A DNA stretch of 64,000 bases. Origin: Bacteroidota bacterium. GTDB lineage: Bacteria > Bacteroidota > Bacteroidia > UBA8524. The notes beneath the pieces are model-generated. The model was not told where the DNA came from. It did not search any database and worked only from the letters and a program-made list of their open reading frames with translations. Shown one piece after another: positions 24,300 through 33,657 of this stretch (positions are counted from its first letter, which is position 1; each line of letters starts with the position of its first letter). The translations under genes were made by a program, and so were the position numbers. The stretch lies in NCBI GenBank assembly GCA_006226545.1, contig SBGR01000078.1, positions 1 through 64,000 of the forward strand. The letters run 5' to 3'.

Positions 24300-26683
24300 T
24301 CAGCCTAAAGTCGGGATTACTTTTTTTATTTAGCCTATTGTTTGCTTGGACAGCCAATGGCCAAGACCCTACTTTACAAGGTAAAATCCTGGATTCACTT
24401 AGTGGCGAAGCATTAATTGGCGCCACAGTTCTCGACTTAAACAACCCTTCACTGGGTTCTTCTAGCGATGTAAATGGTCGGTTTAGCCTAAAGCTTTCCA
24501 AAGGCCAACACAGCCTGCGGTTCAGTTATGTTGGCTATACCGATAAAGTTATCAAACTAACTATTCAGCACGATACACTGATCGTAGTGAAACTGAGTCC
24601 TTCTAAAATCATTAGCGAAGAAGTGATTATCAGCGATAGCCGCAGCAACGACAATGTGCTGAAAAATGAGATGAGTCGGGTTTCACTCGATGCGCAAACC
24701 ATGCGTAAACTGCCTGTGCTATTTGGGGAAACCGATGTACTAAAAACCATCACCCTCATGCCCGGGATTAAGTCGGGAGGCGAAGGCAATACCGGCATCT
24801 ACGTGCGCGGTGGCGGCCCCGATCAGAACCTTGTATTATTCGACAACGGCGTAGTATACAATGCCGCTCACCTCTTGGGATTCTTTTCCGTTTTCAATGG
24901 CGATGTGGTAGAAGACGTGGAGGTAATCAAAGGCGGAATGCCCGCCGAATATGGAGGCCGTCTAAGTAGCATTATCAAAGTAAAAACCCGGGATGGCGAT
25001 TTCAATAAATACAAAAACTCAGGTGGCGTAGGACTTATCTCCAGCCGCTTTGCTACTGAAGGTCCCATTCAAAAAGGCAAAAGTTCGTTTCTAGTTACCG
25101 GTCGTAGAACCTATGTGGATGTAGTGGCCCGTCCATTTTTACCTGATTCGCTAAAGGGTAACCAACTGTACTTTTACGACCTCAACGGAAAGTTTTCATT
25201 TCTACTTTCTGAGAAAGACAAGCTCACGATTACTGCTTACTTTGGCAGGGATGCGTTTAGGTATGTACCGCCAGACAGAGGCGACTTCAACTTCGGAGTG
25301 AATTGGGGTAATGCCTTGGCAACTGCCGTGTATACCAGACAAGTAAATAGCAAGCTCTCGTATGAGGCCTCCTTAGGTTACAACGACTTCACCTTAGGTT
25401 CTGAAGTGAATTTTGACAATATCATCATTCGCGTGAGCAGCGGACTAAAAGATTGGACCTTAAAAAACGAATGGATTTATACGCCCAACAAAAATTCCCT
25501 CTGGAAATTTGGCGCACAGTATATCTACCACACCTTTGAGCCCGGTATTTTGAATGCCGAACTGGATGGCGAAAATGATGTACAAAGCAGAATCAATAAT
25601 CAATTTGCACACGAAGGCGCCGGCTACGTAAGTTTAGAGCAGAAATTTGGCACACGTTGGCAGATGAACGCCGGCTTACGTTATTCCTTCTTTAACCAAG
25701 TTGGCCCTTACGATCAAGTGATTTACGAATCCAATGGCGTACGTACCGATCAAATTATACAATACAAAACCGGCGAGTCAATTGCTTTCTGGGATGGACT
25801 TGAACCCCGCCTCGCTTTTAACTTCTTAATCAATAGCGAGCAAAGTCTAAAAGCCAGCTATACCCGTACCTTTCAGTACTTGCACCTGGCCACCAGTTCC
25901 GCTGCAACATTGCCATCCGACCTCTGGATTCCGAGCAGTGCCAGGGTTGCTCCTCAAATAGCTGATCAGGTAGCCTTGGGTTATTTTAGAAATTTCAAGG
26001 ATAACTTATACGAAGCTTCTGCCGAAGTCTATTATAAACCGATGCAAAATCAGATTGAATTCAGGCCGGGAGCCAATCTGTTTTTCAACCAAAACTTGGA
26101 GGCCGAAATCATTTCAGGTCAAGGACTCTCCTACGGCGTTGAACTCTTCTTTAAAAAACGCCAAGGTAAAACCACCGGCTGGATAGGGTATACCTGGTCT
26201 GTATCGGAACGCCGCTTTGATGGATTGAACAATGGCGAATGGTTCTATTACCGATACGACCGTCGTCACGATATCTCCTTTGTACTCACACAAGAGCTTA
26301 GCGATAAGTGGGATTTCAATTTTGTGTTTGTTTACGGAACAGGAAATATCATCACACTTCCGGTAGGTCGATTTGCCTATAATTTCGGAATAGACCTCAG
26401 CAATCAGAATCCAAGTTTTTCCATTCTCGACTTATACACCAATGCCAATACGTACCGCATGCCGGCTTACCATAGAGCGGATGTCTCGTTTAACTATACG
26501 CCATCGGGAAAAGAGAATAAGCGATTTAAGTCGAGCTGGAATTTTTCTATATACAATATTTACAACCGGAAGAACCCGTATTTCATCTACCTGGATGCCG
26601 ACAGACAAACCCAAAGGGTATCGGCTAAAATGGTTTACCTCTTCCCTATTCTACCATCTGTAACCTGGAATTTTAAGTTCTGA
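24296..26683 (+). CDS. TonB-dependent receptor with carboxypeptidase-like domain
   Basis: The protein has 795 residues starting at GTG (GTGA overlap with the protease stop). A signal peptide (ending WTANGQ, about 23) is followed by a CarboxypepD_reg-like domain (about 27-100; LQGKILDSLSGEALIGATV). A plug follows (KTITLMPGIKSGGEGNTG, YVRGGGPDQNLVLFDNG) and then a 22-strand barrel ending SVTWNFKF. This is the SusC-like class lacking a long TonB box. Substrate is unknown. It is followed by a DUF4249 lipoprotein two bases on, the usual partner in this phylum. Confidence 0.93.
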   Translation: MISLKSGLLFLFSLLFAWTANGQDPTLQGKILDSLSGEALIGATVLDLNNPSLGSSSDVNGRFSLKLSKGQHSLRFSYVGYTDKVIKLTIQHDTLIVVKLSPSKIISEEVIISDSRSNDNVLKNEMSRVSLDAQTMRKLPVLFGETDVLKTITLMPGIKSGGEGNTGIYVRGGGPDQNLVLFDNGVVYNAAHLLGFFSVFNGDVVEDVEVIKGGMPAEYGGRLSSIIKVKTRDGDFNKYKNSGGVGLISSRFATEGPIQKGKSSFLVTGRRTYVDVVARPFLPDSLKGNQLYFYDLNGKFSFLLSEKDKLTITAYFGRDAFRYVPPDRGDFNFGVNWGNALATAVYTRQVNSKLSYEASLGYNDFTLGSEVNFDNIIIRVSSGLKDWTLKNEWIYTPNKNSLWKFGAQYIYHTFEPGILNAELDGENDVQSRINNQFAHEGAGYVSLEQKFGTRWQMNAGLRYSFFNQVGPYDQVIYESNGVRTDQIIQYKTGESIAFWDGLEPRLAFNFLINSEQSLKASYTRTFQYLHLATSSAATLPSDLWIPSSARVAPQIADQVALGYFRNFKDNLYEASAEVYYKPMQNQIEFRPGANLFFNQNLEAEIISGQGLSYGVELFFKKRQGKTTGWIGYTWSVSERRFDGLNNGEWFYYRYDRRHDISFVLTQELSDKWDFNFVFVYGTGNIITLPVGRFAYNFGIDLSNQNPSFSILDLYTNANTYRMPAYHRADVSFNYTPSGKENKRFKSSWNFSIYNIYNRKNPYFIYLDADRQTQRVSAKMVYLFPILPSVTWNFKF

Positions 26684-26684
26684 T

Positions 26685-27524
26685 ATGAAGTCGTGGATAC
26701 ACCTAGTTCTAGCCGCCCTGCTCTTTTCTGCATGCGAAAAGGAAATCGATTTGGATTTACCCCCTGCCCCGGATGAATTGGTGGTGGAGGCCTATATCAA
26801 CGACTTCAATCCGTTTTTGAATTACGTGATCATCACCCATACGGTGGATTACATGAATCCGGATTTAAGTTTACCTGCCGTGAGTGGTGCCTTGGTTTAT
26901 GTAACGGAAGGAACTGTGAACGGTCAAGATACCGTTTGGAACAGTAATCCGGTTCAGCTCATTGAAATAGCCAGCGATACCGTTCCGGGCGTTTACTTTA
27001 ACCCATTCTTGCAAGGCACCGCAGGGAACGTCTACCGACTGGATATTACGGCTGGCGATAAACAAGTTCATGGCATCACCAGTATTCCGTTGCCAATCGC
27101 CATTGATTCAGTTCAAATGAAAATGACCTATGCCGAAGATACCACCGGTTTGCTTACGGTCTTCTTTTTCGACCCTCCTGAGCGAGGCAACAATTACCGC
27201 ATGATGTACAAACTGGGAGGCGACAGTATTTTCGGTAGTTGGGGTGCATTAAATGATGGCGACGTGATTCGCGACGATGAGTTTATCAATGGAGAGACCT
27301 GGGACTTCCGCTATACCCGTGAATTTGCTTTGGGTGATACCATCGACTATTTCTTAAACAGCATCGATCGGTCTACCTATTTGTTTTGGGACTCCTTCTT
27401 TTCGCTCAGAGGCAATAGCGGTAACCCCTTTGCTACCCCGGTTCAATTGAAATCCAACCTACAAGGTGCCATTGGCTGCTTCAGCGGATTTGGCGTGAGC
27501 TATAGGCGGATTGTGGTTAAGTAA
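26685..27524 (+). CDS. DUF4249 family lipoprotein
   Basis: The protein has 279 residues. The signal sequence MKSWIHLVLAALLFSAC has the lipidated Cys at 17. The family pattern EKEIDLDLPPAPDELVVEAYIND follows, then the P-V-x-x-A-x-V motif and a C-terminal GCFSGFGVSYRRIVV. DUF4249 proteins pair with TonB receptors of the type encoded just upstream and probably sit on its outer face as a lid or binding subunit. It is the last gene of the protease-receptor-lipoprotein operon. An inverted repeat (TTCACT, AGTGAA at 27525-27542) follows the stop but lacks a T-run. Confidence 0.9.
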   Translation: MKSWIHLVLAALLFSACEKEIDLDLPPAPDELVVEAYINDFNPFLNYVIITHTVDYMNPDLSLPAVSGALVYVTEGTVNGQDTVWNSNPVQLIEIASDTVPGVYFNPFLQGTAGNVYRLDITAGDKQVHGITSIPLPIAIDSVQMKMTYAEDTTGLLTVFFFDPPERGNNYRMMYKLGGDSIFGSWGALNDGDVIRDDEFINGETWDFRYTREFALGDTIDYFLNSIDRSTYLFWDSFFSLRGNSGNPFATPVQLKSNLQGAIGCFSGFGVSYRRIVVK

Positions 27525-27611
27525 TTCACTGAATTTAGTGAACAAGATTAGATCCTTATAATCCTTATGATTTAAGAGATTAACCTACTCCTGGTCAGTT
27601 GTAAAAATCAT

Positions 27612-28466
27612 TCAAACCGTATGCAATTTATTTAAGAGTTCAGCTACAAGAGAATCCATCCTTGAGAAAGCAAACCATTTTTTTCCAAGATCCTTCATTG
27701 AGGCACCCAAATGATACAATTTGGCTCCATCAATCACCAAAAAAAGGTCGTGGCTTTGGGTAAAGTTTTTAATTTCTATAGGCTGATATTGGTTGTTATG
27801 CTTTGCTAAATCAAGTTCCAATTGTCTACTGATATTTTTAGTAAAAATGGTAGCCTTGACTTGAGAGGAACGTTTAGCTAATAGTACCAAAACTGATTCA
27901 TCCACATAGTTGTCAAGTAAGATTATTTCGCTTTGCGCCCTTTTGATAATATTGACTACGAATACATAGGCATCAAATATCTGACCTTCGAAGAACAAAC
28001 CATGGGTAGGCAATTCTGCTGTTTTAATCTGTAATGAAATCTCATGCACTTCCCTACTCATTTCGGTAATCTTGCTTTCGAGATTGTTAATTCTTTGATT
28101 TACTGCATAACCTTTTAAAAGATAATCACGGAGGACATTGGTAGCCCAAATACGAAATTGGGTTCCTTGCTTTGAGTTCACCCTATAGCCAACAGATAGT
28201 ATCGCATCCAGATTATAGTATTCAATATCTCGCTTAACCGATCTACCGGCTTCAATTTGAACTGTTGCATTTTTTGCAACAGTTGATCTGGGGTCCAATT
28301 CTCCCTCTTTGAAAATATTACTCAAATGCCTTGATATCACGGATTTATCCCGATTAAATAACTGAGCAATTTGATTAAGTGTAAGCCAAACCGTATCCTC
28401 TTCCAGCTTCACTTCAATGCGTTCTGCTGCTTCCTCTGCTTGGTATAGAATAATTTCATTCTTCAT
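27612..28466 (-). CDS. RhuM-like protein with PLD-like C-terminus
   Basis: The protein has 284 residues. The N-terminal half (1-130) is the virulence RhuM-type region: a winged-helix-like part (VWLTLNQIAQLFNRDKSVISRHLSNIF), VAKNATVQIEAGRSVKRDIEYYNLDAILSVGYRV and FRIWATNVLRDYLLKG. A short coiled coil follows (140-165). The C-terminal third contains LLDNYVDESVL, then SHDLFLVIDGAKLYHLGASMKDLGKKW, reminiscent of phospholipase D/HKD folds but with His-x-Lys replaced. Such genes travel on mobile islands and have been proposed as phage- or plasmid-associated. Here it is alone and divergent from the next gene. Function is unknown. Confidence 0.8.
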   Translation of the reverse strand: MKNEIILYQAEEAAERIEVKLEEDTVWLTLNQIAQLFNRDKSVISRHLSNIFKEGELDPRSTVAKNATVQIEAGRSVKRDIEYYNLDAILSVGYRVNSKQGTQFRIWATNVLRDYLLKGYAVNQRINNLESKITEMSREVHEISLQIKTAELPTHGLFFEGQIFDAYVFVVNIIKRAQSEIILLDNYVDESVLVLLAKRSSQVKATIFTKNISRQLELDLAKHNNQYQPIEIKNFTQSHDLFLVIDGAKLYHLGASMKDLGKKWFAFSRMDSLVAELLNKLHTV

Positions 28467-28725
28467 TGCGTTTCGAGACTTATTTCTACAATCGAATTAG
28501 GGCATCACATGATTAGATTATCAAGTTAATGAATAGGAAAAGCTCTTATCGCTTTCTTGATCTGATTGAGCTTATTTGACAATAAGCTGACTATTAAAGT
28601 AGTATTCTCAGATATTTTCCTTTTATAGGTAAGCACTTAGGTCAAAACTCGTTTGAATCTCCTGTCCTTTTTCGTTTACACCGTTCAGATAATTGTAAAT
28701 TAGTCGAGAACCAAGAACCTTTTGC

Positions 28726-29477
28726 TTGATTACCCGGCTATTTACAAAGCGATACATTAGTCTCCTTTTCCTTTTGATTAGTAGCAGTGCTGTGTTTAGC
28801 CAATGCCGCTGGCGCTTGCAATTCGAAGCTGGTATTCCATATTCCTATTCCAAGCTTTGGAACAGGCATGAATCCAACTTTGGGGTAAGTTTTGGTAACT
28901 TAGGTTTGAGTTATGGCTTCGCTAAAAAGAGCAATTCCAACTTCCGCCGACATGAATTTACATTCAAACACAATTGATTGGAAGTCATTTTGCCCCACTC
29001 GCCTATTCGTTTCTTAAAAAGGACCACAACCCGTATAGCGACTGGCCCAAACGTGCCGCAAATGAAGCAGAACTTTTAGGGATTCAATATTTAATGTCTT
29101 CAAGTTCTAAGGTATCCCATGGTATAAAACTTTCCTACAATCATTACTTGCCGGAAGACAACCCCTTCCCTTTCAAAATTGTTATTGGATTAGTCAGAAA
29201 CCAGTCCGTACAACTTGAGAAGAAGTTACATTTCGGCCTGCGATCAGAGGTATTTAGAAGCATTGTAACTCCCGGAACTCCCATTGGCGGACCAATATAC
29301 ACTAATTTAGCCGGCATAAGCCTCGAGCCTAGTTTATCCATTGATTCAAGAAGGAAACACTCGCTCTATTTTAAGTTACGCTATATGCAAGTTCTTAAGC
29401 TTCACAGTTTTCTCACCTTCACGCCTAATTACCTCTACCGCATTGAATTGGGGTATCGGTACAGTATTGCTTGGTAG
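28726..29477 (+). pseudogene. Outer-membrane barrel gene with a frameshift
   Basis: Two frames cover one likely protein. Residues 1-83 (28726-28977, TTG start, signal peptide ending VFSQ) break off at TGA just after FTFKHN. The following 167 codons (28974-29477) are in the -1 frame, lack a signal peptide, and end with an aromatic-rich LGYRYSIAW typical of barrels. A single missing base anywhere in 28956-28977 would restore a protein of about 250 residues. Translational coupling through the TTGA overlap is the alternative, but the second part has no export signal. It lies next to a second disrupted gene. Confidence 0.55.
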
Positions 29478-29505
29478 AATGGATTTGGAATAAACTAAAG
29501 GCGGA

Positions 29506-30834
29506 TTATTGTGAGGTAGCCTTTGGTGAATGTTCTGATCCTTGTCCGAAATACCGATTAAATACGACAGTTGCGGTTAAGTCGCCGGTAACGTTTACTG
29601 CCGTTCTGAACATACCAAGAATGCGGTCGATGCCAATGATAACCAAAAGACCATCGACGGGAATTCCCGCACTCCCCAAAACGCTACTGAGTATCAGTAC
29701 GCCTCCACCCGGAATGGCCGGTGTTCCTACCGATGCTGCCACTACGGTAACGGTTAGCAAAAGTATATTAGCAATAGACAACTCTATACCATAGGCCTGA
29801 GCCATAAATAAGGTGGTAATGCACTGAAAGATGGCTGTGCCGTCCATATTGATGGTTGCACCAACCGGAATGATAAAATCGCTCACATTGGAACTCACAT
29901 GCAATTCCTCATCGGCAATTTTCATCGATAAGGGCATCACGGCTGCAGAACTTGCTGTAGAAAAGGCCAGTAGCTGAGCGTCTTTAATACTCCTGAAAAA
30001 TTGAAAGGGATTTCTTTTGCCCACAGCGAGTACAACCGCCATATAAACAAGCAACATCAGAAATAAGCCTAACAGCACCACCAACATATAATAACCGAGT
30101 CCAATAAAGATCTCAAATCCGATACGAGATAGTAAGGCTGCCATCAAACCAAAAACCGCAAAAGGCACAATGTTCATTGCCCAACCTACTACCACCATAC
30201 ATACTTTTTGAATCGCCTCAATAAATCGAGCAATAGGTCTGGCCATAGTCAATTCCAATTGGGATACAGCGATGCCAATCAAAACCGTAAAAATCACAAT
30301 AGCCAACATCTCTCCACTTAAAATAGCCTCCAAAGGATTCGCCGGAATCAGGTTAGCGATAAGTTGAGGAATATTGTGGATCGGAGATTCAGCAGCACCT
30401 GCCTGACTTTGATGTTCCTGCATTCCCGGAAAACCTCCCGATTCCAAAATCAAGTTACCTGGCTTGAAAAACAGAGTAAGTATCGTTCCAATGGAAATCG
30501 CAACAATGGTGGTAAGGATAAAATAGGCCAGCAATTTGAAACCCATGCTTTTGAGGTTTCCGTTCGAATTGCTGAGAATCCCGGTTATGATAGATGTAAT
30601 AACCAAAGGAATCATCACCATCTGTATCAACTTCATGAAAATCTGACCCGGCAGATCTAGCCAAGCCCCTAATTTCTGACTTAGTTCAGCTGAAATCAGT
30701 CCGGTTTCTGCATTGATTAATCAGCCAAGCATGCCTCCTGCCATCATCCCGATAATCACTTTGAGCCATAACCTTCCTCGGGTTAGGTTTTCCAAGTAAA
30801 CGGTAAGGGCATTTAGAGAAATGACATGCAACAT
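29506..30834 (-). pseudogene. Dicarboxylate/amino acid:cation symporter with in-frame TGA
   Basis: From the ATG at 30834 the frame reads MLHVISLNALTVYLENLT..., continues through GMMAGGMLG, meets TGA at 30723-30721 (codon 38), then carries on in the same frame as INAETGLISAEL... and all remaining symporter motifs to 29506, about 442 codons in all. The downstream part has the DAACS signature (FSTASSAAVMPLSMKIADEE, NMDGTAIFQC, VGTPAIPGGGVLI). A single base change would restore Trp or Arg at codon 38. Initiation at the ATG at 30636 would give a 376-residue protein lacking the first helix. Function is Na+/H+-driven uptake of C4-dicarboxylates or Glu/Asp when intact. Confidence 0.75.
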
Positions 30835-30873
30835 GGGTAAGCTTGTTTAAGCGCCCAAATTATGGAAAACTCG

Positions 30874-31668
30874 TTAAAACCGAATCACGAAATGCTCTTC
30901 CGCTTGTTCTTCTCTCAGGAAGACGAGCCCGAGGTAGAATAAATCCACACTCACCGTAACACGCGGATGTGCTTTGATTTCCTCCCAGGCTTCGCTCATG
31001 TCTTTGCTCCAATAGATATCGTCGAAGATGAGGAGGGTACCGTTATGGCATTTAGGGAGTAATTGTTCAAAATAGCGCAGCGTAGGCTCCTTGCGGTGGT
31101 TGCCATCGATAAAGGCATAGTCTACCTTTTCCATTTGGTCTAACAAGGGCTGAAGGGTTTCGTCAAAATTCCCCTGCACCGCGTTTACCCAAGAATAGCC
31201 CAGATCCTTCAAATTAATCTGACTTAGCTCTACCAAATTAGCGCTTCCTTCCAGCGTATGAAATTCAGGCGTTTTTCCTTCGCTTGAGGCACCAGCCGCT
31301 TGGTAGGCAGAACTGATTCCCAAGGAGGTGCCCAGCTCAATCATGTGCTGTGGTTGAAAGCGGCGACAGAGGCGGTACAAAAGTTTGCCCCATTTGGCCG
31401 GCTTGGCAGCCTTAGCCGCTATCTCCGATACTTTACGTTCGTAGGTACTTCCTCGCTCTGTAGCGCCGGCACCGAAGTCTTCTACCTCGGTAACCAGCTT
31501 ATTGTTCAAGAGGGAAAGACGAAGTTTTTCAATCGCTGCATACTCCGGGTACTCGGTCTTGTCTTCCAAGACTTGCGTCACCAAGTCGTATACAAAAGGC
31601 GAATGCACTCCGCTTTTGGTCTTGGCATTCAGGTAATACCAAGCGTACTTACGTGCTTGATCAAACAC
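30874..31668 (-). CDS. Class I SAM-dependent methyltransferase
   Basis: The protein has 264 residues. Motif I is MIELGTSLGISSAYQAAG (about 115-132); the acidic residue ending strand 2 is in FHTLEG, and YAFIDGNHR and LIFDDIYWSKDM follow, as in O-methyltransferase-like Rossmann folds. The initial 60 residues (KYAWYYLNAKTKSGVHSPFVYDLV) are typical of this Bacteroidota group. The acceptor is unknown. The start is GTG, sharing one base with the stop of the DUF349 gene (TAGTG), so the two are co-transcribed. Confidence 0.85.
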   Translation of the reverse strand: MFDQARKYAWYYLNAKTKSGVHSPFVYDLVTQVLEDKTEYPEYAAIEKLRLSLLNNKLVTEVEDFGAGATERGSTYERKVSEIAAKAAKPAKWGKLLYRLCRRFQPQHMIELGTSLGISSAYQAAGASSEGKTPEFHTLEGSANLVELSQINLKDLGYSWVNAVQGNFDETLQPLLDQMEKVDYAFIDGNHRKEPTLRYFEQLLPKCHNGTLLIFDDIYWSKDMSEAWEEIKAHPRVTVSVDLFYLGLVFLREEQAEEHFVIRF

Positions 31669-33563
31669 TAATACAGTTTTTTAATGGCTTTCAGCTCTTT
31701 ATTCAAACGATCCATCTGATTATTGGCCTTCTGAATCTTGTCTTGAATACCTTTAATCAAGGCTCCGGCTGTTTTGCTATTGGAGAAGAACCCGATATTG
31801 TTTTCGAGGGTTTCCACTTCTGTTTTCAGGAAGCGGATTTTCTCGCGAATACGGCGCTCTTCGCCTTGTAGTTTTTTACCTCCATCAGGCATCTCAGCCA
31901 ATTCTTGGTAATGTTCCATCGCGCGAGCCTCGTTCATTTCATCGGCATTGCGTTTGAACTTCTTGTAGAACTCGTCTACCAAGCTGCTGTATTCCTTCTG
32001 GATCTGATTTTTCGCTTTAAAAGGCACAAAACCGGCAGCGGCCCAACGCTTCTGAACGTCTTTCAATTGCTTGAATACTTCATCAGCATTTTCATTGCTG
32101 GCCATCGCTTTGAGTTCTTCAATGATGGCTTTTTTGATTTCCAGGTTTTGCTGTTGCTCTTCTTTTTGTCCGGAGAAATGCCCCTCCTTCTTGTTAAAGA
32201 ACATATCGCAAGCCGCTCTGAAACGTTTCCACACTTCATCGGATACGGCTTCCGGAACTGGACCAACCTTCTTCCATTCGCCTTGCAAGCGAATCAATTC
32301 ATTGGTGGTTTTATTCCAGTCTTCACTGTTAGCAATGGCTTCCGCCTTCTCACACAGTTGTTTTTTCTTTTCGAGGTTTTCGTTCTTCTCTTTGTTGAGC
32401 GATTTGAAATAAGCGTTTTTGTTGCGGTAGAAGGCATTGCGCAACTCTTTGAACTTAGCCCAAATGCTGTCGTTATGCTCTTTCGGTACCGGCCCTACTT
32501 TTTTCCATTCGTCAAAAAGGTCGGCGATAGCCTGCGTTTGAGCAATCCACTCTTTTGGTGAGTTAAACTGCACCGTGCTGATTTGCTCCAATTTCTCCAG
32601 TAAAGCAGACTTCAACTCGAAGTTGTGTACGCGTTTTTCGCGGATCTTATCGAGTTCGCCTTTTTTCTGTTCGTATACTTTATCTGAGGCTGCTTTGAAA
32701 CGCGTCCAGATTTCTTCACTGTATTCTTGCGGAACCGGGCCGGTATGCTTCCACTCATCGTGGTATTTGTTCAGCATAATCATGGCCTTTTTGATGGAAC
32801 TCTCTTCTTGCAAGGCATCTACCTTTTTGCAGAGTTCAATCTTGGCTTCCAGGTTTTTCTTTCTATCCAACTCCTTCAACTCAAAGTTGATGGAGAGGTT
32901 ATCGTAGAATTTATCGAGGTAAAAACGGTACGAATCCCAAAGCTCCTGGATATGCTCTCTTGGTACAACGCGAATCTTTTTCCATTCGCTTTGCAATTCC
33001 TTCACCTTATTAAGCGAGTCTTCTGTCTCGTCGTTTTCGGTGATCTCACGCAATTGTTCCAAGATGCGGTTTTTCGCCGCCAGGTTCTTTAATTTTTCGT
33101 CTTCCGTGCGCTGGTATTGTTCGGCACGTTTCTGACGAATATCGCGGAATGCCGCGTCGAAGCGACGGAAATATTCGTCTACGCGAAACTCAAAGCTGTC
33201 TTTGTCGTTTCCGGCTTCAATATAGGCCTCCAAGGCAGCATCGTGCTCTTCCTGACGCATCGCATCCAAGATTTCACGTGCTTCTTTGGCCATCTTGGCG
33301 GCCGTTGCCAGCTCACCTTCTTTAACGGTCTTTTCTACCAGTTCTACCAATTCCTCTTTGGAAAGGGTTCTGAGATCAACATCAGATTCTGAATCTGTAT
33401 CGTCGTCCATGCGGTAAGTGTCGTCACTCTCCTCTTCATGGTCTTCGGTTTCCGGTGTTTCAACAACCGGCGCAGATTCCACGTTTTCAACCGGATTGGT
33501 CTCTTGCGTGTTTTCCTCCTGAGTTGGCGGGGTCAATTCATCTTTTTCTTCGTTGTGCAACAT
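31668..33563 (-). CDS. DUF349 repeat protein
   Basis: This is 631 residues from the ATG at 33563; earlier in-frame codons to 33716 read unlike the family and are rejected. An acidic, low-complexity N-terminus (1-75) precedes five DUF349 repeats of about 75 residues. Each has a W-x-x-x-G/V-x-V-P motif (WKKIRVVPREH, WKHTGPVPQEY, WKKVGPVPKEH, WKKVGPVPEAV, WAAAGFVPFKA) and forms a helical, coiled-coil-rich chain. The last 60 residues are another coiled coil. DUF349 proteins have been suggested to bind nucleic acids or act in recombination; no clear role is set. Confidence 0.9.
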   Translation of the reverse strand: MLHNEEKDELTPPTQEENTQETNPVENVESAPVVETPETEDHEEESDDTYRMDDDTDSESDVDLRTLSKEELVELVEKTVKEGELATAAKMAKEAREILDAMRQEEHDAALEAYIEAGNDKDSFEFRVDEYFRRFDAAFRDIRQKRAEQYQRTEDEKLKNLAAKNRILEQLREITENDETEDSLNKVKELQSEWKKIRVVPREHIQELWDSYRFYLDKFYDNLSINFELKELDRKKNLEAKIELCKKVDALQEESSIKKAMIMLNKYHDEWKHTGPVPQEYSEEIWTRFKAASDKVYEQKKGELDKIREKRVHNFELKSALLEKLEQISTVQFNSPKEWIAQTQAIADLFDEWKKVGPVPKEHNDSIWAKFKELRNAFYRNKNAYFKSLNKEKNENLEKKKQLCEKAEAIANSEDWNKTTNELIRLQGEWKKVGPVPEAVSDEVWKRFRAACDMFFNKKEGHFSGQKEEQQQNLEIKKAIIEELKAMASNENADEVFKQLKDVQKRWAAAGFVPFKAKNQIQKEYSSLVDEFYKKFKRNADEMNEARAMEHYQELAEMPDGGKKLQGEERRIREKIRFLKTEVETLENNIGFFSNSKTAGALIKGIQDKIQKANNQMDRLNKELKAIKKLY

Positions 33564-33620
33564 GATTGCTCTGTTTTCAAAACAAGGCTGCGAAGTTATT
33601 AAAAACGCTGGGCTTTTGCT

Positions 33621-33628
33621 TATTTTTG
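33621..33628 (+). promoter_or_regulatory. -7 box for the HMG-CoA lyase gene
   Basis: TATTTTTG lies 29 bases upstream of the ATG at 33658. A GAAGTT, not TTTG, lies about 20 bases further up. The region is divergent from the DUF349 gene, where TAACTTCG on the minus strand may be the opposing box. Confidence 0.5.
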
Positions 33629-33657
33629 GACGCTCTCCAACGAAAATTAAAGCTTCC

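Noticed and set aside
27525-27542. Terminator after the DUF4249 gene
   Set aside because: The inverted repeat TTCACT/AGTGAA is short and has no T-run.
27612-28466. Toxin-antitoxin pair based on the RhuM gene
   Set aside because: No small partner gene lies beside it on the same strand.
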